In this document: positions 22,847 through 31,418 of the stretch, in pieces
How positions within the stretch are numbered: the stretch's first letter is position 1
Layout of the letters: the number at the start of each line of letters is the position of its first letter
Source of the DNA: Clostridia bacterium
Lineage (GTDB): Bacteria > Bacillota > Clostridia > Christensenellales > CAG-138
Reading direction: 5' to 3'
Length of the DNA stretch: 44,185 nucleotides
Assembly: GCA_017523925.1 (NCBI GenBank)
Contig: JAFWVQ010000018.1
Location: 1 to 44,185, forward strand
Position numbers and translations under genes: made by a program
The notes under the pieces: model-generated
What the model was told of the DNA's origin: nothing
The model's input: only the letters and a program-made list of their open reading frames with translations
The model's database searches: none

Positions 22847-25800
22847 TTAAGCGGCTTCAAGCGCCATACGCATTATCGCCAGCGCATCGAGCAGGTCGAT
22901 CGTGCCGTCGGCGTTCACATCGGCCATCATGCGGCCGTAGGTGCCGAGCTCGGTGCCGACGAGCGCTGCGCGCATAACGAGCAGCGCGTCCGTCACGGTA
23001 ACGCTCCTGTCGTGGTCCGCGTCGCCGAGGATGCCGAAGTTGACCGCCTCAACGAACTCCACGAGCTCGCCTCTCGCCACAACGGTGGGGGAGGGCTGCA
23101 CGTTCGAGCTTGCGGACGGGATGAGCTTCAGCCGCACGAGCGAGAGCACGGGGGTCGCATTCTCATCAACCGATTCGCTGACGATCGAAACACTGTCGCC
23201 GCTGACGTAGGAGCTGATATCGTAGTAAAGCTCGGCGGTGTGGGTGATAACGAGCGCATTGCCGCTTGCATCCTTGAGATACTCGCCGTTGATCTTTACC
23301 TTGAACGGGCTTCCGTTGGGGGACTTGAGGCTGAGATGCACCGCAGAATAGCCGCCCTCGATGCCGAATGCAACGCTCATGCCGTGCTTGAGATAGATCT
23401 CGTTGCTCGGGCTGATCTCCTCGTAGGTGGCGGGGGTCGCGCTGCCGCTCTGCTCGTCCAGCTTCAGATTTAGCACGCTGTCGACCTCGTCGGTGGGCAG
23501 TGCTTTGAGCATCTTGCGCAGGTTCTTGAAAACGGGGTTCAGCTCGCCCGCCTCGGCATACGCGCTCTCGGAAAGCCCGGTGCCGAGCGGATCGTAGATG
23601 CGGATAGCATCGATATACGAGGTGAAGGAGCCGGAGCGCGGCGCATATGCGGGCGCATCGCAAACGCTGACGTACTCATAGGGGATATCCTCGATTCCGG
23701 GGATCTCGGGAGCGATGCCGGAAGCGGCCATCGCAAGATCAAACGCGGCATAATAGACGGTCCTGATGCGAACCTTATAGCTGCCGTACTCGAGCGAATC
23801 AATGCTCAGCAGCGGTATCTGGTGGAGCATATCGCCGAAATCTCCGGTGAAGTTGGAGATCACGATCACGTGGAAGGCATTGTCGCCCATGAAGCCGAAG
23901 GGCTGACCTTCGGGAACGAGGTCCACCACGTAAACGCCGGAATCGGCGGTGCAGCGGGTCACGATGTCGAGACCCGTGCCGGTGAAGGTGAAGGAAGCGG
24001 TGGGCCACTTTGCGCCGGGCACCTTGTTGCGGATGGCGGTCTCGAGCGCATCGTTGACGGTCACGCTCATCGCGCTGCCGTTGCTGTCGCCGGTGCTCGC
24101 GGCGTAGGCCGCATCGTAGCCGAACACGCCGCCCGCGGTCTGCGCAGCGGTGCCGGGCGTGCCGACGACGCTCCAAATGCCGATCGTGGGATCGACTGCG
24201 GGCGCGGGCTCGTCCGTGTACTCGGGCTCGGCAGGCTCGCCCAACGCGCCGTCAGCATAGTTCAAGAAGCCTTCCTCATAAAGCACCATCGTGGCGGGGA
24301 TGAAGGTGAGCTTGGTCCATTCGTAGCTGCCGCTGTCAAGACGGATAAGCGCATTCATCGTCGCGCTGTCGGTATTGATGCTGAGCGGATCGAAGCTGAG
24401 CCGGTTTTCGGAGATGGTGGCACTGTAGGCGGGAGCATCGCCGTCGCTCGCGGGCATGGCGGTGCTGTAAACGTATGCGCCGTTCTGCACTTCATAGGCG
24501 GGGAAGGCTGAGTCTATCGAAAGTACGTCCGAAACGCCTTCCTCGCTGAAAACGAGCTGCGATCCGAAATCGTAGGCAGCGTATCTGTTGCCGATCATGA
24601 TGTTTTCATCGGGGAACACGGCGTCGGGAACGGCGGCGGTGCTTGATGAATAGATTCCTGTTCTTGAAACGTCGTTCGTTTGAACCATGCCCACCGCATC
24701 GGCATATCTGGGGGAAACGCCATAGACCTTAAAAACGATCTTGCTGCCGCCGCTGCCATTTACGATGTTTGAAGAGAAGTCGAAGCCGGAAACGGTCAGC
24801 AAAACCCTATTGGGACTGGACGCATAGTAGGAAGCATTAACGGAAACGTCATTGTAAATAGAGCTGCCGTAGGGAGAAAACACAGGCTCGCCGTTTTCGT
24901 ATCTCGAGAATTCGTGTTTCAGCACATTCAAGGAAATACGGCTGGGGAGCGAAACGTCGCCCGCGAAATAGAATCTCAGTATGCTGCTCGCATCATGCGG
25001 CGTTCCGGTGGAGTATGCACCAAAGGAGATAGTATAGGTGCCGTCGGCCTCCAGAACGATGCTCTTTTCGGTAAAGAGCTCGCCGTCCATCGGGATGGGA
25101 GTGGGATCGGGCTCTTCGGGTATGTCGCCTCCCGATGAGTTCAGCTTGATGCCGTAGTAGCTAAGCCCCGCGTTCGCGTCCGAGGGCGGATTGTATACGC
25201 CGCCAACGGGCTTAACGGTGATCGCGCCGCCGCCTTTGATATTGCAGGAATTGGACTGGAAGATGATGGGGCCGAGAAGGTTGTACAGGTTCTGGATGCC
25301 GTAATACTCGTTCGGATCATAACCGGGCTGGAGCACCCAGCCGTATTTGCCGTCCAGCACGTTCTGCGCGGTGTTCGCGGCAAGTGCGATCCTGAAATCG
25401 CGCACGAGACTGGAAGCGCTCATGCCGAAAACGAAGGGGCAGGCCTCCTGGAAGGTCTTTCCCCTCGCAAGCTCGGTAAGAAGGTCGTTGAAAACCCTAT
25501 TATCCTGCGGATACTGAGTGTAGAGGTACTGGGAAAACAGCGAAACCTGCGCATAAAGCGCAAGAACGTCGGATAGGTCGTTTGACCAATCATACATCGA
25601 GTAGCCGTAATGCAGGTTTGCGTGCTGCGCAGCATATTCCTTAGGCGGATTAGCAAACGCATTGTAGGAGTATTCGCAGCCGGTATAGTACATTATGCGG
25701 CTGAATATGCTCGAGCCGGGATAGCAGATCTCCTCTGCGGCGGCACTCATGGTCTCGTTGATCCAGGAGTGACTGTTCGGAGCGTAATTATAGTGGATCA

Positions 25801-26692
25801 TGTGCTGATACTCATGAACGAGCGTGCTGAAGGAATTCTCAACACCGTTGTTATTGTAGTAAACGCTCGGATAGGTGTCGATATGGATGATGGGCAGATT
25901 ATTGTTGCCGGAAGAATAATCTCCGCCCCAGAAATAACCGCCGATATAGCCGCCGTTGCCGTTCCATCCGTCATTGATATTATAATAGAGAATATTGACT
26001 CTGCCGTCGCCGTTGCCGATCCTGTGATCGCCGAACGAGCTGTTCATAGTATCGAACTTGCTTTCAAAGGCCTGCATTGCAGTTTGCGCATCGGCCGAGG
26101 AGAGAGGATAGCTGTTTGAACCGGAAGAAGAGGGCGTCCAAACATAGCAATGATCGCCCTTGGCAACCACCTTAAACTGGACAGTTGAGGTTGAAAATGG
26201 GGAATAGTAGCTGAGTTTGAAATTTGCTGTATCGCCAACGTTATAGCTCGTGGCCTTCGTGCCGTCCCCGTCAGGGGGAAGGGGCTTGTCGCCCATAAGC
26301 TTCCTTGCTTCCTCTGCAAGGTACTGATCCACGTCGATCCGGTACATTTCGTTGCCTGCGAATTCATCCTCGCCGCGAGTATCCATCATATTCGCGCTTA
26401 TCGTGGTATCGATAAGCCCGCTCATATTGCCGGTGCTCATCGAAGAGGTTGCGCTCTCGCTCGGGTTGTAGATCACAACGTAGTCGCCCTCGTAGCCTCC
26501 ATCGGGGTCGCTGTCGATCGCGATGCTGCTCGTGTTGATCTGCCTCGTGCCATCGCCCTCATCAAGCGCGGGCTTTGCGCCGATGGCGGGATGCACCTCG
26601 GGCTCGGAAGCGCCGCTCTCCGCGATAAGCGAAAGCGGGAACGCGCCGAAAACCAGCAGGCATGCAAGCATAATACTGATGATCTTCTTCAT
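22847..26692 (-). CDS. Large secreted M30-like zinc metallopeptidase with C-terminal dockerin
   Basis: A 1281-residue exported protein with a signal peptide (residues 1-24). The catalytic part has HEYQHMIHY (HExxH, His at residues 293 and 297) followed by SWINETMSAAAEE, as in hyicolysin-type M30 peptidases. A long beta-rich central region with no recognised domain follows. The C-terminus (last 65 residues) is a type I dockerin with two Ca2+ loops: GDADHDRSVTVTDALLVM and ADVNADGTIDLLDALAIM. The dockerin would attach it to a cohesin, but no cohesin or scaffoldin is in the window. ATG 26692 follows AGGAGG by 7 bases. Peptidase family by motif; substrate unknown. Confidence 0.85.
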   Translation of the reverse strand: MKKIISIMLACLLVFGAFPLSLIAESGASEPEVHPAIGAKPALDEGDGTRQINTSSIAIDSDPDGGYEGDYVVIYNPSESATSSMSTGNMSGLIDTTISANMMDTRGEDEFAGNEMYRIDVDQYLAEEARKLMGDKPLPPDGDGTKATSYNVGDTANFKLSYYSPFSTSTVQFKVVAKGDHCYVWTPSSSGSNSYPLSSADAQTAMQAFESKFDTMNSSFGDHRIGNGDGRVNILYYNINDGWNGNGGYIGGYFWGGDYSSGNNNLPIIHIDTYPSVYYNNNGVENSFSTLVHEYQHMIHYNYAPNSHSWINETMSAAAEEICYPGSSIFSRIMYYTGCEYSYNAFANPPKEYAAQHANLHYGYSMYDWSNDLSDVLALYAQVSLFSQYLYTQYPQDNRVFNDLLTELARGKTFQEACPFVFGMSASSLVRDFRIALAANTAQNVLDGKYGWVLQPGYDPNEYYGIQNLYNLLGPIIFQSNSCNIKGGGAITVKPVGGVYNPPSDANAGLSYYGIKLNSSGGDIPEEPDPTPIPMDGELFTEKSIVLEADGTYTISFGAYSTGTPHDASSILRFYFAGDVSLPSRISLNVLKHEFSRYENGEPVFSPYGSSIYNDVSVNASYYASSPNRVLLTVSGFDFSSNIVNGSGGSKIVFKVYGVSPRYADAVGMVQTNDVSRTGIYSSSTAAVPDAVFPDENIMIGNRYAAYDFGSQLVFSEEGVSDVLSIDSAFPAYEVQNGAYVYSTAMPASDGDAPAYSATISENRLSFDPLSINTDSATMNALIRLDSGSYEWTKLTFIPATMVLYEEGFLNYADGALGEPAEPEYTDEPAPAVDPTIGIWSVVGTPGTAAQTAGGVFGYDAAYAASTGDSNGSAMSVTVNDALETAIRNKVPGAKWPTASFTFTGTGLDIVTRCTADSGVYVVDLVPEGQPFGFMGDNAFHVIVISNFTGDFGDMLHQIPLLSIDSLEYGSYKVRIRTVYYAAFDLAMAASGIAPEIPGIEDIPYEYVSVCDAPAYAPRSGSFTSYIDAIRIYDPLGTGLSESAYAEAGELNPVFKNLRKMLKALPTDEVDSVLNLKLDEQSGSATPATYEEISPSNEIYLKHGMSVAFGIEGGYSAVHLSLKSPNGSPFKVKINGEYLKDASGNALVITHTAELYYDISSYVSGDSVSIVSESVDENATPVLSLVRLKLIPSASSNVQPSPTVVARGELVEFVEAVNFGILGDADHDRSVTVTDALLVMRAALVGTELGTYGRMMADVNADGTIDLLDALAIMRMALEAA

Positions 26693-27086
26693 GTTTTTTC
26701 CTCCTATTATTAAGGTTATGCGAATTACGCATAAAACAGGCGGCAAAAATTGCCGAATTTGGATAATTCATTCTACCATGTTTTTCGCCAATAATAAAGC
26801 CTTTGCAAAATTATATATTATGACAGCAGCCGGTCAAAGTGCGGTATCGGTCGAGCAGTGGGAAAAACTTAAGAATGCCTGTCCCGTTCATGCGGCACGC
26901 CTCTTATCTCGCGGCAGCATCGGAATTGCCGCAAACGAAGAGCGCCGTCTCCGCTTTACCGGTTCGCGCCTAATGCGGGAACGGTCCGAGTAAACGCAAG
27001 CGCGCCCCGCCGAAGCGCTCGAAAGATGCAGCCGCGGCGGGGCACTTGAAGGCGTATTGAGTTTCTTGGAAAAAAGGCGCGTATCG
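26693..27086. other. 394-base gene-free region between spoIVA and the M30-dockerin gene
   Basis: Near the M30 gene it holds two perfect inverted repeats: TTATGCG-N5-CGCATAA (26716-26734) and CGGCAA-AAA-TTGCCG (26741-26755). A possible minus-strand -10 box, TAGAAT, lies at 26770-26775 with a poor -35. The repeats would therefore lie in the mRNA leader. Next to spoIVA, GCCCCGCC and GGCGGGGC pair (27004-27043), a possible transcript end without a T tract. An open frame at 26820-26993 has no ribosome binding site and is not called. Confidence 0.5.
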
Positions 27087-28577
27087 TCAGAGCATTATGC
27101 ACACAAGCCCCCGGCAGCCCTCGTTGACCATCCTTGTTATCGCGTCGCGAAGCTTCATCTGCACCTCGGCGGGCAGCCTGCCCACCTTGCCGGCCATGCC
27201 GTCCTTCACCATATCGTAGAGGGATTTGCCGAAGATGTTCGTGCTCCAAAGCTCCTCGGGACTGCGCTCGAATTTCTCCATCAGATAATTCACAAGCTCC
27301 TCGCTCTGCTCCGCCGTGCCAACGAGCGGGTTCACCTCGCTCTCCACGTCCACTCTGATAATGTGCAGACCGCTCGAATGCGCCCTAAGACGCACGCCGA
27401 ATCTTGAGCCCTGCTGCACTATCTCGGGATCGTCCAGCCGCATCGCGTCCATCTCCGGCGGCACGAGCCCGTAGCCCGTTTCCTCGGCTGCCTCAAGCGC
27501 GCCTGCGATACGGTCGAATCGCTTCTTTGCAAGAACGAGCTCCTTTAGAGAGGATATGAGCTGCGCCTCGTCCGCGATCTCGTAGCTGCATTCCTCGCTG
27601 AGGATACGGTAGAAAACGTCCTCGTTCGGCGTCAGGCGGTAAACGGCGCTTCCGGTGCCGAGACTGAGGCTCCTTTGCTCGATCGGGCGGAAATCCTCCG
27701 TTTCCGAAAATGCCTTCGGGATCAGCGCAGTGTCCCGCATCCTTTTCAGCTCGCCCATCACGCCGCGCGCGCGTTCGATAAGCCCGCTTGTCAGCGGATG
27801 CTCCGTTCCGAGCGCCTTGATCCATTTCGGAAGCTCTATGCTCACGTCGCGCAGCGGAAACTCCATCAGTATCCCTTCAAGAAGCCCCTCTGCATCCTGC
27901 TTCGTCATCGCCATAACGTCCAGCGCGCGCACGGGCAGACCGTATTTTGCCGAGAGCGAAGAAGCAAGCGCCTGCGCCTCCTCGCCCATGGGGTCGGTGG
28001 TGTTCAAAAGCACGATGAACGGCTTTTCCGTTCCTCGAAGCTCCTCGATCACCCTTTCCTCTGCATTCTCATAGCTGCCGCGCTCTATGCCGGTGATGCT
28101 TCCGTCCGTCAGCATAACTATCCCGATCGTCGAATGCTCGGTGATCACCTTCCTCGTGCCGATCTCCGCCGCCTCGTCGAAGGGGATGTCGTAGTCGAAC
28201 CAGGGCGTGCGCACCATGCGCGGCGTTTCGTCCTCGCGGCTGCCGAGGGCTCCGTCCACCATATAGCCAACGCAGTCCACCATCCGAACGCGCAGCTCTG
28301 CGCCGTCCTCGCCGACGGTTATCGAAACAGCCTCGTTCGGAACGAATTTCGGCTGCGTCGTCATAACGGTTCTTCCGCTGCCGCTCTGGGGCAGCTCGTC
28401 GATGATGCGCTGCCGCTCAAACTCGTTTGCGATCCGATCGAGCACAGTCAGCTCCATGAAGCGCTTGATAAAGGTGGATTTGCCGGTCCGCACAGGCCCA
28501 ACCACGCCAACGTAAATGTCCCCGCCCGTTCGAAGCTTTATGTCACGGTATATCTCCGTGCCTCTGCTGATTCCCAT
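27087..28577 (-). CDS. spoIVA: Stage IV sporulation protein A (spore coat basement ATPase)
   Basis: A 496-residue ATPase that polymerises on the forespore surface and anchors the coat. The N-terminal P-loop GVVGPVRTGKSTF (residues 24-36) and the following FMELTVLD and GRTVMTTQPKFVP segments are characteristic, as are the middle-domain DVMAMTKQDAEGLL stretch and the conserved C-terminus (FGKSLYDMVKDG ... VNEGCRGLVCIML). Length matches the family. GGAGG lies 12 bases before the ATG. This gene shows that the organism belongs to an endospore-forming lineage. It is flanked by dockerin genes rather than by its usual neighbours. Confidence 0.97.
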   Translation of the reverse strand: MGISRGTEIYRDIKLRTGGDIYVGVVGPVRTGKSTFIKRFMELTVLDRIANEFERQRIIDELPQSGSGRTVMTTQPKFVPNEAVSITVGEDGAELRVRMVDCVGYMVDGALGSREDETPRMVRTPWFDYDIPFDEAAEIGTRKVITEHSTIGIVMLTDGSITGIERGSYENAEERVIEELRGTEKPFIVLLNTTDPMGEEAQALASSLSAKYGLPVRALDVMAMTKQDAEGLLEGILMEFPLRDVSIELPKWIKALGTEHPLTSGLIERARGVMGELKRMRDTALIPKAFSETEDFRPIEQRSLSLGTGSAVYRLTPNEDVFYRILSEECSYEIADEAQLISSLKELVLAKKRFDRIAGALEAAEETGYGLVPPEMDAMRLDDPEIVQQGSRFGVRLRAHSSGLHIIRVDVESEVNPLVGTAEQSEELVNYLMEKFERSPEELWSTNIFGKSLYDMVKDGMAGKVGRLPAEVQMKLRDAITRMVNEGCRGLVCIML

Positions 28578-28636
28578 AGATAAGCTTTACCTCCGTTGAG
28601 TGAATAAGTATTTCGGTTGACGATCCCGTTTGTGAA

Positions 28637-28666
28637 ATGCTTATGCGCGGGGAAAGCGGAATATGC
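28637..28666 (-). promoter_or_regulatory. spoIVA: SigE-like promoter of spoIVA
   Basis: On the minus strand GCATATT and CATAAGCAT are separated by 14 bases, close to the mother-cell SigE pattern (xATAxT and CATAxAxT with 13-15 bases between). spoIVA is SigE-dependent in Bacillus. The start codon lies about 60 bases downstream. Confidence 0.5.
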
Positions 28667-28670
28667 GAAA

Positions 28671-28691
28671 TGCCGCCCCTAAGGAGCGGCA
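28671..28691 (-). terminator. Possible terminator of the LRR-dockerin pair
   Basis: TGCCGC pairs with GCGGCA around a 9-base loop, followed on the minus strand by TTTCGC; weak T tract. Confidence 0.35.
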
Positions 28692-28704
28692 TAAGCAAGA
28701 GCGT

Positions 28705-28754
28705 TATTAAACTGTATTAAACTGTATTAAACTGTGTCGAGCTGTATCGAGCTG
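28705..28754. repeat. Tandem 10-bp repeat, five units
   Basis: Three exact TATTAAACTG units are followed by TGTCGAGCTG and TATCGAGCTG, immediately downstream of the second LRR-dockerin gene and upstream of the spoIVA promoter. The 10-bp period places each unit on the same face of the helix. Confidence 0.9.
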
Positions 28755-28778
28755 ACAGCCCGCAGCGTTGGCTCGGCC

Positions 28779-30239
28779 TTACGAAAGTCCCATCGCGAGT
28801 CGAAGGATCAGCACGGCGTCCGAAATATTCACGCTTCCGCTTTGATCCATATCGGCGTTCTCGGCGTTGAAGCCGCTGCCGTCGATCAGCCCCATCGAGA
28901 TGCGAAGCGCGATCACGGCGTCCGCGGTCGTAACGCTGCCGTTTCCGTCGATATCACCGGGAACTGCGGGGGAGCCGCCGCTGAAGACCGCGGTGATATT
29001 GCCGGAGGACATCCCCTCAAACGAATACACGAAGGCTTGCTCGTAGTTCACCCACTGTCCCATGCTGATAAGATTGCCCGAATCGCCGAAGAAGCCCTCG
29101 AAGCTTGCGCCGTCTGAGGGTCGTGCAAACAGGCTGCCGCTGTCGCCGTAGTAATTGCGGGAAAAATCATAGCCGATGAAGCCGTTTCCCGAAGCGGCGA
29201 TCGAATCGAATGCGAGCGAGGGGTTGGCTGAAAGATCAAGCACCGAAAGGCGGTTGCCGCTTGAAAACAGCGAAACAAGCGCGCTGTTCGCGGAAACGTC
29301 CAAACTGCTCAGCTCGTTCGAGCGGCAGTCGAGCATGCGAAGCTCCGTGCAGTCGGAAACGTCCAGCGCATCGAGCGCGTTGGAGGCGCAGTTCAGCTCG
29401 CGCAGCAGCGGGTTGCACGAAAGATCGAGCGAATCTATGCCGGTGAAGGAGCATTCGAGTATCTCGAGCAGCGGGCAGCAGGAAACGTCCAGCGCGCCCA
29501 GCTCGTTCAAAAAGCACTTGAGATCCGAAAGCAGGGGACAGTGCGAAAGGTCCAGCTCTGTGAGCCTGTTTGAATGGCAGGAAAGATAATCGAGCCGGGG
29601 GCAGCAGGAAACGTCCAGCTCCGTAAGACCGCTCGAATAGCAGGTCAGAAACTCGAGCGCGGGGCAGGGGGAAAGATCGAGCCCGGCAAGAGGATTGAAC
29701 GAGATATACAGATGCGTGAGCGCGCCGCAGCTCGTGAGAACGGGTTCGGAAACGGAGTTTTCGTCGAAGTTCACCTTCACAAGCGACGCGCAGTTTGAAA
29801 CGTTCAGCTCGTTCAGATAGTTCTCCGATGCGTGTATCTCAACGAGCGAGGAACAATCCGAAAAATCGAACCTGCCCACCTGATAGCGCGCGGAAACATC
29901 GATCGAGCGAAGCCTCTTTTCGCCGCCGACCTCCGTCCATGCGAAGTAATCGCCGCTCCAGCTCGAGCCCCAGGTCGTGGGATCGTTCGGATCGTAGCTC
30001 GTGCTCAGCTTGCTGCCGTTCGTCGCGCCCTCATCGTCGGTCTGCTCCAAAAATGCGGCGCATTTATCGTAATCGTGCGCATTGTACCCTTCCGGCACCG
30101 CCCAACGCGGCGCACGCTCGACGGTGCACTCGACGCTCGTTTGAGCAGAAGCGGGCAGCGGCATAAGCGCCATGCAGCAGGCAAGCGACGCGGCGAGCGC
30201 GACAGAGATATACCGTTTGATCCTTGATACGATAGCCAT
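28779..30239 (-). CDS. Secreted leucine-rich repeat protein with C-terminal dockerin (paralogue 2)
   Basis: A 486-residue exported protein: signal peptide (cleavage probably after ASA at about residue 30), then a conserved N-terminal block (WAVPEGYNAHDYDKCAAFLE, then DPNDPTTWGSS) shared with the upstream paralogue. Ten or so 21-residue LRRs of the pattern 'LxxLxCxxNxLTELDVSxCPx' (residues about 125-345) follow, then a linker with ARPSDGASFEGFF. The C-terminal type I dockerin has two Ca2+ loops (GDIDGNGSVTTADAVIALR and ADMDQSGSVNISDAVLILR). ATG 30239 follows the upstream stop after one base and lacks a clear ribosome binding site, which suggests translational coupling. Role in protein or glycan binding is inferred. 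Confidence 0.88.
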   Translation of the reverse strand: MAIVSRIKRYISVALAASLACCMALMPLPASAQTSVECTVERAPRWAVPEGYNAHDYDKCAAFLEQTDDEGATNGSKLSTSYDPNDPTTWGSSWSGDYFAWTEVGGEKRLRSIDVSARYQVGRFDFSDCSSLVEIHASENYLNELNVSNCASLVKVNFDENSVSEPVLTSCGALTHLYISFNPLAGLDLSPCPALEFLTCYSSGLTELDVSCCPRLDYLSCHSNRLTELDLSHCPLLSDLKCFLNELGALDVSCCPLLEILECSFTGIDSLDLSCNPLLRELNCASNALDALDVSDCTELRMLDCRSNELSSLDVSANSALVSLFSSGNRLSVLDLSANPSLAFDSIAASGNGFIGYDFSRNYYGDSGSLFARPSDGASFEGFFGDSGNLISMGQWVNYEQAFVYSFEGMSSGNITAVFSGGSPAVPGDIDGNGSVTTADAVIALRISMGLIDGSGFNAENADMDQSGSVNISDAVLILRLAMGLS

Positions 30240-30240
30240 T

Positions 30241-31353
30241 TTACGCAATACCCATTGCCAGCCTCAGTATCACCACCGCATCCGCGATCGTGATGCTTCC
30301 GTTTGCGTCCATATCGCCGTTTGCGGTGTTGAAGCCGCTGCCGTCGATGAGCCCCATGGCGATGCGGAGCGCGATCACGGCGTCCGCGGTCGTAACGCTG
30401 CCGTTTCCGTCGATATCACCGGGAACTGCGGGGGAGGAGCCGCCGCTGAAGCGTGCAACGATATTGCCGCTCTCAAGACCGGAAACGTAGTAAACGAATG
30501 CGTCGTCCTCCTCAACGAAGAAGCCCTCATCAAGGAAGTTTCCGTTCTCATCGTAGAAGCCCTCGAAGCTTGCGCCGTTCGCAGGGCGCGCGTGGACCTC
30601 GCCGTTGTCGATCAGGAAGCGGTAGCCGATATGTCCGCTGCCCTCCGCCTCGATGCGGTCGAGCCCGAGGCGCGGGTTGCTGCTCAGATCGAGCTCGGTG
30701 AAAAGATTGCCGGTGCAGTAAAGCGCCTCAAGCTTGGGGCAGTTTGAAACGTCCAGCTCGGTCAGCTCATTGTTGAAGCAGTCCAGCTCCTCAAGGTCGG
30801 TAAGCGCGCTTACGTCCAGCTCGGGGATATGATTGTTGTCGCAGTAGAGATAGATCATCTGCGTGCTGTCCGAAACGTCAAGATAGCTGATCTCGTTGCC
30901 GGAGCAGTCGAGATACATAAGCCCGGTGCAGCCCGCAACGTCGATGCCGGCGATGTCGTTATCCATGAGATCGAGCTGGAAAAGCTCCTCGCAGCCGGAA
31001 ACGTCCAGATAACCCGCAAGATCGTTGAACTGCCACAGTGAGATGATCAAGATGCGCATAACGCCGTTTTTCGATGCCCACTGGAAGTTGGAAGAACCCC
31101 AGCTTGCGGGATCACTCGGATCGTAGCTCGCGCTCAGCTTCTGCCCGTTCTTGACGCCGTTTTCATCGGTCTGTTCAAGAAAATCAACGCATTTGGCGTA
31201 GTCGAGCTCGTTGTATCCGTCGGGAACGGTCCAGCTCGGCGAAGCGCCGCTCTTTTCGGCTGCTGCGCCGTCATTTGCGAGAGCGGGAAGCACCGCAAGC
31301 GCAAGGCAGAGCGCAAGCAGCATGGAAACTGTGGATCTGAAAGCCTTTTTCAT
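30241..31353 (-). CDS. Secreted leucine-rich repeat protein with C-terminal dockerin (paralogue 1)
   Basis: A 370-residue paralogue of the next gene: signal peptide (cleavage near ALANDGA), N-terminal block WTVPDGYNELDYAKCVDFLE with DPSDPASWGSS, about five 21-residue LRRs (for example LEELDCFNNELTELDVSNCP), a linker (ARPANGASFEGFY), and a type I dockerin (GDIDGNGSVTTADAVIALR and GDMDANGSITIADAVVILR). It has roughly half as many repeats as its partner. GGAGG lies 8 bases before ATG 31353. A 69-base stretch of its dockerin is identical to that of the partner gene. Confidence 0.88.
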   Translation of the reverse strand: MKKAFRSTVSMLLALCLALAVLPALANDGAAAEKSGASPSWTVPDGYNELDYAKCVDFLEQTDENGVKNGQKLSASYDPSDPASWGSSNFQWASKNGVMRILIISLWQFNDLAGYLDVSGCEELFQLDLMDNDIAGIDVAGCTGLMYLDCSGNEISYLDVSDSTQMIYLYCDNNHIPELDVSALTDLEELDCFNNELTELDVSNCPKLEALYCTGNLFTELDLSSNPRLGLDRIEAEGSGHIGYRFLIDNGEVHARPANGASFEGFYDENGNFLDEGFFVEEDDAFVYYVSGLESGNIVARFSGGSSPAVPGDIDGNGSVTTADAVIALRIAMGLIDGSGFNTANGDMDANGSITIADAVVILRLAMGIA

Positions 31354-31418
31354 AATCAAAACCTCCGTTTTTATTTAAGGGTACACCTGAATCCTCGCGC
31401 GGAAAGGCGGAAATGCCG

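Noticed and set aside
26820..26993. A 57-codon open frame starting MTAAGQSAV in the gap between spoIVA and the M30 gene.
   Set aside because: No ribosome binding site, no recognised motif and an arginine-rich composition typical of chance frames in G+C-rich sequence.
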